From an uncultured Clostridia bacterium (GTDB lineage: Bacteria; Bacillota; Clostridia; Christensenellales; Aristaeellaceae): DNA of 11,780 nucleotides. Position 1 is the first letter of the stretch. The number at the start of each line of letters is the position of its first letter. The position numbers and the translations under genes were made by a program. Under the pieces are notes generated by a model. It saw nothing but the letters and a program-made list of their open reading frames with translations, was not told the origin of the DNA and did no database searches. The DNA lies in assembly GCA_904420265.1 (NCBI GenBank), contig CAJFUU010000219.1, forward strand, positions 1 to 11,780, in the 5' to 3' direction. Of this stretch, positions 5,728-11,780 are shown piece after piece.

Positions 5728-6924
5728 TCAAGTAAGGGCGGCGACAAATTCAGCCATACGGCGCACGCCCTCGCGAATCTTCTCTTCGCCCACGGCATAA
5801 GAAATGCGCACAAACCCCGGCGCGCCAAAGGCCTCGCCCGGTACAACCGCCACGCATTTTTTCTCCAACAGGAAGCTGGCAAAATCGTGTGCAGATTCAA
5901 TCGCCACTTCGTCGCAGCGCTTGCCCAGCACGCCGCGCACGTCCATCATCACATAGAACGCGCCCTGCGGCAAATCTGCGGCCAAGCCCGGAACCTCGTT
6001 GATAAGCTGGCAAATAAGTTTGCGACGTGCGTCAAAGGCGCGCACCATGCCCGCAAGTTCTTCCTCGCCGCCGGAAAGCGCCGCCTCCACAGCATACTGG
6101 GACACGGAGCAGGCATTGCTCGACGCATGGCTCTGGAAGGCGTTCATGGCCTTGACAATTTCCAGCGGTCCGCCGGCGTAACCGATGCGCCAGCCAGTCA
6201 TGGCGTAGGCCTTGCTCGCGCCGTTGACCACCACGGTCTGCGCCTTGATCTGTTCGCCCAACGCCGCAATGGATATATGTTCACAGCCGTCGTAAACCAG
6301 CTTTTCATAAATCTCATCGGAAATGACATAGAAGCCCTTTTCCACGGCAAGATCAGCAATTTGGGCAAGCGTCTCGCGCGGCAGCACGCAGCCGTTGGGA
6401 TTACTGGGGCTATTGAGTATCAGCACCTTGGTTTTGGGCGTAACGCGCTTGGCGATCTCCTCGGGCCGTACGCGGAATGCGTCCTCATGGCGGCAGGGCA
6501 CAAATACCGGCGTGCCGCCCACCATTTTCACCATTTCCGGATAGCTGACCCAGTACGGCGAAGGAATAAGCACTTCGTCGCCCTCGTCCACCAGCACGCT
6601 CAACGCCATAAAAATAGATTGCTTGGCGCCGCTGGAAACAATAATTTCGCCCGGCTCATAGGCGAGGCCGTTGTCCTTCAAAAATTTTTCGGCAATTTTT
6701 TTGCGCAGGGAAAGCGTGCCTCCCACCGGCGTATAGCGCGTCTTTCCCTCTTCAATGGCGCGGTGCGCGGCATCGCGCACATACGCGGGCGTATCAAAAT
6801 CCGGTTCGCCCACGCCAAAGCCGATCACGTCCTTGCCCTCCGCTTTGAGCGCCTTGGCGCGCGCGTCGATGGCCAGGGTCGCTGAAGGGGCAATTTGCGC
6901 CGCCCTGCGGGAAATTTGCAACAT
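5728..6924 (-). CDS. Pyridoxal-phosphate aminotransferase, aspartate aminotransferase (AspC) type
   Basis: A 398-residue cytoplasmic class I aminotransferase of fold type I, probably transferring amino groups between aspartate (or related amino acids) and 2-oxoglutarate. Visible elements, numbered from the ATG at 6924: IGFGVGEPDFDTP (34-46), TRYTPVGGT (62-70), SGAKQSI (98-104), PSPYWVSYPE (121-130, the tryptophan stacking on PLP), NSPSNPNG (171-178, substrate/PLP asparagine), SDEIYEKLVYDG (202-213, Asp and Tyr contacting PLP), NGASKAYAMTGWRIGY (234-249, Schiff-base Lys238) and FVRISYA (371-377, carboxylate-binding Arg373). Length and motifs fit the I-gamma subgroup, which also includes enzymes acting on prephenate, so substrate range is not certain. 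The start is fixed by GGAGGTG at 6937-6931, 6 bases upstream; an in-frame GTG at 6933 lies inside it. The gene is divergent from glgP. No clear promoter could be identified for it in 6925-7080. Confidence 0.9.
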   Translation of the reverse strand: MLQISRRAAQIAPSATLAIDARAKALKAEGKDVIGFGVGEPDFDTPAYVRDAAHRAIEEGKTRYTPVGGTLSLRKKIAEKFLKDNGLAYEPGEIIVSSGAKQSIFMALSVLVDEGDEVLIPSPYWVSYPEMVKMVGGTPVFVPCRHEDAFRVRPEEIAKRVTPKTKVLILNSPSNPNGCVLPRETLAQIADLAVEKGFYVISDEIYEKLVYDGCEHISIAALGEQIKAQTVVVNGASKAYAMTGWRIGYAGGPLEIVKAMNAFQSHASSNACSVSQYAVEAALSGGEEELAGMVRAFDARRKLICQLINEVPGLAADLPQGAFYVMMDVRGVLGKRCDEVAIESAHDFASFLLEKKCVAVVPGEAFGAPGFVRISYAVGEEKIREGVRRMAEFVAALT

Positions 6925-7084
6925 TTTTTCCACCTCCGAACGGTCGTATTTATCTTGAATACTTCGTCAAATGGCGGAAAACTCCTGCCGCATACGCGAA
7001 TTTTACCTCATTTTCCGCTTTCAGACGCATATATTTGCAGGAGAGCTCCTTTGGATACCCAAAATTGCCGCTTTTGTTCCTCGC

Positions 7085-7113
7085 TTTACACAGCCTTCAA
7101 AACATGCTATAAT
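7085..7113 (+). promoter_or_regulatory. Sigma-A-type promoter of the glgP operon
   Basis: TTTACA (7085-7090) and TATAAT (7108-7113) with a 17-base spacer and an extended -10 TG at 7105-7106. It predicts a start near 7120 and a leader of about 26 bases. Both hexamers and the spacing are the same as in the MFS gene promoter at 788-816. Confidence 0.8.
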
Positions 7114-7145
7114 AGATTGTATTATGTCAATGGGGAGGCTATGCC

Positions 7146-9593
7146 ATGGAATTTGACCGCATGGGCGTTGAAGAGATCAAGCAGTCCATACGTGAAAAGT
7201 TGGAAAATAACTTCGGCTGCGGGCTGAGCGACGCCACGCCGCAGCAGCTTTACCAGGCCGTAGCGCGCACTGTGCGCGACGAGGTCATGCGCCGCCGCAC
7301 CGCCTCGCGCGGCGTGCGCAAAGCGGAACGCAAGAAGAAGGTCTACTACCTCTGCGCCGAATTCCTCACCGGCCGCGCGCTGCATTCCAACATCGTCAAT
7401 CTCGTCAATGAAGACAATTACGCCCAGGCGCTCAAGGAACTGGGCATCGACCAGGACGCCATTTTCGAACTGGAGCCGGAGCCGGGCCTGGGCAACGGCG
7501 GCCTTGGCCGTCTGGCGGCGTGCTTCCTGGATGCGCTGACCACCATGGAACTGCCCGCCATGGGCTGTACCATTCGCTACGAATTTGGCCTCTTCCGCCA
7601 GAAGCTCATCGACGGTTACCAGGCCGAAGTGCCGGATAACTGGCTGGAATCAGGCAATATTTGGGAAATTCCCCGTCCGGATCAAACCGTTGAAGTCCAC
7701 TTCGGCGGCCGCCTGGAAGAATATACCGAGAACGGCCGCCTCAAATACCGCCATCTGGACTATAAAACCGTAGAGGCCGTGCCCTACGACATCCCTGTCG
7801 TCGGCTACGATACCTGTATGGTCAACATGCTGCGCGTGTGGTCTGCCCGTTCCAAAAAGCAGATTGACATGGCCTCGTTCAATTCCGGCCAGTACATACG
7901 CGCCATGGAAGAGCGTGAACTTGCCGAAGTTATTTCCAAGGTGCTCTACCCCAACGACAGCAACTACGAGGGGAAGGAATTGCGCCTGAAGCAGCAGTAC
8001 TTCTTCTCCTCCGCCTCCATCCAGTATGCCGTGAACGACTTTATCAAGGTTTACGGCTACGACTGGAAGATTTTCCCGGACAAGGTAGCCATCCACATCA
8101 ACGATACCCACCCTGCCATCGCCATTCCTGAGCTGATGCGCATTCTGGTGGACGAATATGAACTGGATTGGGACTTTGCCCAGGACATCTGCTACCGCAC
8201 GTTTGCCTATACCAACCACACCGTCATGCAGGAGGCGCTGGAACGCTGGCCGGAAGACATGCTCAAAGTGCAGCTCCCGCGCATCTACATGATTTTGAAC
8301 GAAATGAACCGCCGCCTCTGCCAGGATTTGTGGGACGCTTTCCCCGGCCAGTGGGACCGCATCGCCCACATGTGCATCCTCTCCTACGGGCAGGCGCAAA
8401 TGGCCAATCTCGCCGTGGCCTTCTCGCACTCGGTCAACGGCGTTTCCGCCATCCATACAGACATCCTGCGCAAGCAAACTTTCCGCGACTACGCCATGCT
8501 GCAACCGCGCAAGTTCGTCTCCATCACCAACGGCATCACTCATCGCCGCTGGCTGATGCAGGCCAACCCCGCGCTCTCGTCTTTGTTGGACGAGGCCATC
8601 GGCCAGGCCTGGCGGCGCGAGCCCGAGCGCTTGGAGGATCTCGTGCCCTTTGCCGACGACGCCGCCTTCCGCGAGAAATTTGACAAGGTCAAGCGTCAGA
8701 ACAAGGAGCGTCTTTCCCGCTTTGTGCTTGCGCATCAGGGCGTGCGTATCGACCCGGATACCATCTTCGACGCCCAGGCCAAACGCCTGCACGAGTATAA
8801 GCGCCAGCTGATGAACGCGCTGGGTATCCTCATGTTCTACAACAACATCGTCGACAATCCCGATGTGAAGTTCACCCCGCGCACCTATCTGTTCGGGGCC
8901 AAGGCCTCGCCTGGATACTACCGCGCCAAGCTCATCATCAAGCTCATCAATTCCATTGGCGAGCTGGTGAAAAAACACCCGCGCGCTTCGAAGCTGATCA
9001 ACGTCGTGTTCCTGGAGAACTACTGCGTATCGCTGGCGGAAATCCTCATGCCCGCGGCGGAAATCTCCGAACAGCTTTCCACGGCCGGCAAAGAGGCCAG
9101 CGGCACCGGCAACATGAAGTTCATGATGAACGGCGCTGTCACCGTCGGCACCATGGACGGGGCCAACTGTGAAATTCACGACGCTGTGGGCGATGACAAC
9201 ATCTTCATCTTCGGCCTGCGCGCCGAGGAAGTCGAAGAGGGCTATTCCAAATACCGCGCCAGCGAAATCTACGAAACCAACCCCGCCATCCGCCGGGCGA
9301 TGGATCAACTCATCAACGGCACGCTCGCGCCGGAAAACCATCAGCTGTTCCAGGAGCTCTATCATGCCCTGCTCTTTGGCGACGGCGGCGGCATGGCGGA
9401 CCCCTATTTCGTCCTCAAGGACCTGCCTTCGTTCCTCTCCACGCAGCGCCGCGTGGGCGAGGCCTATCTTGACCGCGACCGGTGGTTGAAAATGGCGATC
9501 ATCAACACCGCCAAGTCCGGCGTGTTCGCCGCCGACCGCACCATCGCGGAGTACAACCAGAAAATCTGGCATCTGGAGCCCTTGGATCTGTGA
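7146..9593 (+). CDS. glgP: Glycogen/starch/alpha-glucan phosphorylase
   Basis: An 815-residue cytoplasmic GT35 enzyme that uses phosphate to release glucose-1-phosphate from the non-reducing ends of alpha-1,4-glucans. The length is normal for the family and the reading frame is complete. Visible signatures: KVYYLCAEFLTGRAL near the start, EPGLGNGGLGRLAACFLDA, KVAIHINDTHPAIAIPELMR (active-site region), TNHTVMQEALERWP, AKRLHEYKRQ, and the PLP-binding box EASGTGNMKFMMNG with the Schiff-base lysine at residue 658. The ATG at 7146 has GGGGAGG at 7132-7138 with 7 bases of spacing; an out-of-frame ATG at 7141 is too close to the ribosome site. It is the first gene of a two-gene operon: its last codon and stop overlap the GTG start of a GH13 hydrolase. 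No genes for glycogen synthesis (glgA, glgB, glgC) are present in the window, so the operon seems dedicated to breakdown. Confidence 0.96.
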   Translation: MEFDRMGVEEIKQSIREKLENNFGCGLSDATPQQLYQAVARTVRDEVMRRRTASRGVRKAERKKKVYYLCAEFLTGRALHSNIVNLVNEDNYAQALKELGIDQDAIFELEPEPGLGNGGLGRLAACFLDALTTMELPAMGCTIRYEFGLFRQKLIDGYQAEVPDNWLESGNIWEIPRPDQTVEVHFGGRLEEYTENGRLKYRHLDYKTVEAVPYDIPVVGYDTCMVNMLRVWSARSKKQIDMASFNSGQYIRAMEERELAEVISKVLYPNDSNYEGKELRLKQQYFFSSASIQYAVNDFIKVYGYDWKIFPDKVAIHINDTHPAIAIPELMRILVDEYELDWDFAQDICYRTFAYTNHTVMQEALERWPEDMLKVQLPRIYMILNEMNRRLCQDLWDAFPGQWDRIAHMCILSYGQAQMANLAVAFSHSVNGVSAIHTDILRKQTFRDYAMLQPRKFVSITNGITHRRWLMQANPALSSLLDEAIGQAWRREPERLEDLVPFADDAAFREKFDKVKRQNKERLSRFVLAHQGVRIDPDTIFDAQAKRLHEYKRQLMNALGILMFYNNIVDNPDVKFTPRTYLFGAKASPGYYRAKLIIKLINSIGELVKKHPRASKLINVVFLENYCVSLAEILMPAAEISEQLSTAGKEASGTGNMKFMMNGAVTVGTMDGANCEIHDAVGDDNIFIFGLRAEEVEEGYSKYRASEIYETNPAIRRAMDQLINGTLAPENHQLFQELYHALLFGDGGGMADPYFVLKDLPSFLSTQRRVGEAYLDRDRWLKMAIINTAKSGVFAADRTIAEYNQKIWHLEPLDL

Positions 9594-11503
9594 TCTTTCA
9601 CGATTCCCGCGACGCGCGCTTCCGCTTTCCCGGAGGCGCGCGTCCGCTGGGTGAAACGGTGCGCCTCTCGGTGCGGGCGGACGGCGCAAACTCCGCTACC
9701 CTGAGGCTTTGGAAGGACGGCCGCGAATGGCGGGTGCCCATGGCGCGCGTGTGTACCGATCCCGCCGCTTTCCCCGAACACGGCCCCAGCCATGTGGAGC
9801 GCGCGCATGCCATCGCGCCGCGTCACGGCGAGGACGTGTTTACTTGCGAAGCCGCGCTGCCGGAAGATACCGGCAGTTTGTGGTACTATTTTATCCTTGA
9901 ATATGAAAATCAGGATGCCTTGCGCGCCGCGCTGGCCTCCTCCGCGCTTGTGGACGAAGGCTTGCGCGCCCATCCCGTCTCCCCGCTGTACTACGGCGAC
10001 GCGCGCGACCACTGCTACGGCGCGGGCCTCGTCTATGCCAGCGAGCCACCCAGTTATCAGATTATCATTTACGACACGGCTGGCGACAGTCCCGCCTGGA
10101 TGCGCGAGGCCACAATGATGCAAATTATGGTGGACCGCTTCTATGGCGCCGGCGAAAAAGACCCTGCCAACCTGGCCTCCTGGGCGTATTATCACGAAAA
10201 CTGGTATGACTGGCCGGACCTCAACCTGGAGTTGGACGCGCAGGAGCGCTCCGCCAACGATTTCTTCGGCGGCAATCTGCGCGGCATTGAGGAGAAGCTG
10301 CCCTATATCGAAAGCCTGGGCGTGACGGTTCTGTATCTGAACCCCATCTTCCGCTCCCCCTCCAACCACAAGTACGACACGGGCGACTATATGCAGATCG
10401 ACCCCTCCTTCGGCACAGAGGCAGATTTGCGCTCCCTGTGCGCGGCGGCGGAAAAGCGCGGCATCCGCGTCATACTGGACGGCGTGTTTTCCCATACCGG
10501 CGCGGACAGCCTTTATTTCAACAAATACGGCACTTATGGCGAACACGCCGGAGCCTATCGCGATGAAAAAAGTCCCTATCGCGCCTGGTACCGCTTCCGC
10601 CGTTGGCCGCAGGACTACGACTGTTGGTGGGGCTTTACCACGCTCCCCAACGTCAACGAAATGGACAAAAACTACCGCGCTTTCATCAACGGCGAAAATG
10701 GCGTCGTTGCGCACTGGATCGGCGCCGGCGCCTCTGGCTGGCGGCTGGACGTGGCGGATGAACTGCCCATGCCCTTCCTGCGCGAACTGCGCCGCCGGGC
10801 CAGGACAACCCGCAGCGACGCGGCGCTCATCGGCGAGGTATGGGAAGACCCCACCAACAAAATCGCCTATGGCGAAGCGCGCTGTTACTGCGCGGGCGAT
10901 ACGCTTGACAGCGTCATGAACTATCCCCTGCGCGAGGCAGTGCTGGCCTTCTTCACCTTCAAAATCGACGCTTTCGCCCTGGAGCGGCGCATCGAGGCCA
11001 TGCGCGAAAGCATGCCTCCCGCCTTCTTCTATTCGCTGATGAACCTCCTGGGCAGCCACGACAAGCCCCGCGCCATCAACGTGCTGGCCGACTGCGGCAA
11101 CATGCAGCCCGAACGCCGCTATCGCTTTCCGCTGGAACTGACCGCGGAGCAGTACGAGCGCGGCAAACGCCGCCTGATCGCGGCCTGGACGCTGATTTGC
11201 GCCCTGCCGGGCATGCCCTGCCTTTATTACGGCGACGAGGCCGGCCTCACCGGCATGGCCGATCCCTTCTGCCGCAAGACCTTCCCCTGGGAGCGCGAGG
11301 ATCGCGAATTGACCGAAAAAATGCGCGAACAGTCTCTGCGCCGCCGCCGTTCTCCCGCCCTGCGTACGGGCCATATGCGCCTCTATGCCGAAAGCGCGGA
11401 CGTGCTGGTGGTAGAGCGCTACATTGAACATGGCCAGGACGCCTTCGGCCAAAGCGCTGCCGACGAACGCGTCGTCACGCGCATAGACCGCGCCGGGCTA
11501 TAG
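9590..11503 (+). CDS. GH13 alpha-glucan hydrolase (neopullulanase/alpha-glycosidase type)
   Basis: A 637-residue alpha-amylase-family enzyme, likely cytoplasmic since no signal peptide is seen. An N-terminal beta-rich domain (about 1-200; starts MIFHDSRDARFRFPGGA) precedes the TIM barrel. Conserved GH13 regions: I LDGVFSHTG, V LPNVN (352-356), II GWRLDVADE with nucleophile Asp387, III IGEVWED with acid/base Glu416, IV GSHDKPR with His490 and Asp491. All three catalytic acids are present. The start is the GTG at 9590, which shares bases with the glgP stop (GTGA overlap); GGAG lies 11 bases upstream. The open frame extends further back but that part is only glgP sequence in another frame. Coupling to glgP suggests hydrolysis or debranching of maltodextrins and limit dextrins. 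The C-terminal beta-sandwich seems shortened: only about 40 residues follow RSPALRTG before the stop. The exact bond specificity is unknown. Confidence 0.9.
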   Translation: MIFHDSRDARFRFPGGARPLGETVRLSVRADGANSATLRLWKDGREWRVPMARVCTDPAAFPEHGPSHVERAHAIAPRHGEDVFTCEAALPEDTGSLWYYFILEYENQDALRAALASSALVDEGLRAHPVSPLYYGDARDHCYGAGLVYASEPPSYQIIIYDTAGDSPAWMREATMMQIMVDRFYGAGEKDPANLASWAYYHENWYDWPDLNLELDAQERSANDFFGGNLRGIEEKLPYIESLGVTVLYLNPIFRSPSNHKYDTGDYMQIDPSFGTEADLRSLCAAAEKRGIRVILDGVFSHTGADSLYFNKYGTYGEHAGAYRDEKSPYRAWYRFRRWPQDYDCWWGFTTLPNVNEMDKNYRAFINGENGVVAHWIGAGASGWRLDVADELPMPFLRELRRRARTTRSDAALIGEVWEDPTNKIAYGEARCYCAGDTLDSVMNYPLREAVLAFFTFKIDAFALERRIEAMRESMPPAFFYSLMNLLGSHDKPRAINVLADCGNMQPERRYRFPLELTAEQYERGKRRLIAAWTLICALPGMPCLYYGDEAGLTGMADPFCRKTFPWEREDRELTEKMREQSLRRRRSPALRTGHMRLYAESADVLVVERYIEHGQDAFGQSAADERVVTRIDRAGL

Positions 11504-11518
11504 AACGCCGCAAAACGC

Positions 11519-11546
11519 AATGCCCGTCGCTTTGCCGGCGGGCGTT
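11519..11546 (+). terminator. Hairpin after the glycogen operon, without a T-run
   Basis: AATGCCCGTCG (11519-11529) pairs with CGGCGGGCGTT (11536-11546), with two G-T pairs, around a small loop. It starts 16 bases after the GH13 stop and runs straight into repeat copy C. No T-run follows, so it may end transcription poorly or act as a 3' RNA-protecting hairpin. Confidence 0.45.
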
Positions 11547-11654
11547 CAGGATGTTGACAAAGCCAACAGACTGCCAGAACGATGAGCAGCCTGCAAGACA
11601 AGGAAGCAAACTTGCCGGCAAGGGATCTTGCGCAGACGCAAGTAACCGCAGACT
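11546..11654 (+). repeat. Dispersed repeat, copy C
   Basis: Shares its first 40 bases with copy B (36 of 40) and 11554-11654 with copy A. It contains hairpin 1, GCCTGCAAG (11589-11597) with CTTGCCGGC (11611-11619), one mismatch, loop 13 bases, and the perfect 12-base palindrome CTTGCCGGCAAG (11611-11622) as a competing fold. It also contains hairpin 2, CTTGCG (11627-11632) with CGCAAG (11637-11642), loop CAGA. Confidence 0.78.
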
Positions 11655-11780
11655 GCCAGCGCGGCTGACGCAGGAAGCAAAAATTGCCTCTGATTTCTTT
11701 GGACAGTACCCTGTTCAACGGACAGGGAAATAAAAGGCCTGTCGTAGAATAAGGATAGTTTACACGGTTTTGCCCCGAAA
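11655..11780. other. Right-end intergenic sequence
   Basis: No gene is supported. AGGAAGCAAAAATTGCC (11672-11688) repeats the block seen in copy B and, more loosely, at 11601-11616. CCCTGT (11709-11714) and ACAGGG (11722-11727) form a 6-bp hairpin. TAGAAT (11745-11750) has no matching -35. TTTACA (11759-11764) could be the -35 of a further gene whose -10 would lie just beyond the window, but this cannot be judged. Confidence 0.35.

Noticed and set aside
5566..6885. Plus-strand 439-codon frame opposite the aminotransferase
   Set aside because: His/Arg/Ala-rich shadow; the minus strand has a complete aminotransferase with PLP lysine, ribosome site and terminator.
6943..6970. TTGACG (minus strand, 6970-6965) as the aminotransferase promoter
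   Set aside because: No acceptable -10 at 16-18 bases; the nearest AT-rich hexamer is only 12 bases away.
7650..9689. Long minus-strand frame opposite glgP
   Set aside because: Shadow of the phosphorylase gene; the plus strand has all GT35 signatures.
9464..11452. Long minus-strand frame opposite the GH13 gene
   Set aside because: Shadow; the plus frame has all conserved GH13 regions.
11551..11733. 60-codon plus-strand frame starting MLTKPTDCQNDE in repeat copy C
   Set aside because: It is a translation of the repeat; the equivalent frame in copy B diverges and copy A does not keep it, so coding is unlikely.

Overview
The window looks like a chromosomal stretch from a GC-rich Gram-positive bacterium, probably an uncultured gut-type Clostridia member. 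This is inferred from a LytR-CpsA-Psr cell-wall protein, strong GGAGG ribosome binding sites, sigma-A-like promoters and a clostridial-style glycogen phosphorylase plus GH13 pair. No rRNA, tRNA, CRISPR array, transposase or integrase was seen.

Layout. (1) At the left edge, on the minus strand, lie a short phage terminase small-subunit-like gene and the first 35 codons of a terminase large subunit that runs out of the window: the edge of a prophage or prophage remnant. (2) Positions 447-787 hold no gene but a dense series of small perfect inverted repeats. (3) An MFS transporter (852-2096) has its own consensus promoter. (4) A two-gene cell-envelope operon follows: LytR-CpsA-Psr protein (2223-3209) and a SanA/ElyC/YdcF (DUF218) membrane protein (3218-3814), ended by a strong hairpin. 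(5) Positions 3853-5096 are about 1.2 kb without a convincing gene, containing two copies of a dispersed repeat and several long inverted repeats. (6) On the minus strand are a UPF0303/haem-degrading-like protein (5097-5582) and a class I aminotransferase of the AspC type (5728-6924), separated by a terminator. (7) On the plus strand is a glycogen-utilisation operon: glycogen phosphorylase (7146-9593), overlapped by 4 bases by a GH13 alpha-glucan hydrolase (9590-11503). (8) The right end (11504-11780) holds a hairpin and a third copy of the dispersed repeat.

How the genes work together. GlgP releases glucose-1-phosphate from glycogen or maltodextrin chains. The translationally coupled GH13 enzyme, which has no signal peptide, probably hydrolyses or debranches the remaining dextrins in the cytoplasm. 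The LCP protein and the SanA-like protein are probably co-transcribed and concern the cell envelope. The other genes stand alone.

The best candidate for something undescribed is the roughly 100-base dispersed repeat (3860-3961, 4645-4716 reversed, 11546-11654). Two of its copies follow directly on gene-end hairpins, and these two share two foldable hairpins, one of them with pairing-preserving substitutions. Everything here was read by eye from the sequence; no database search was run.
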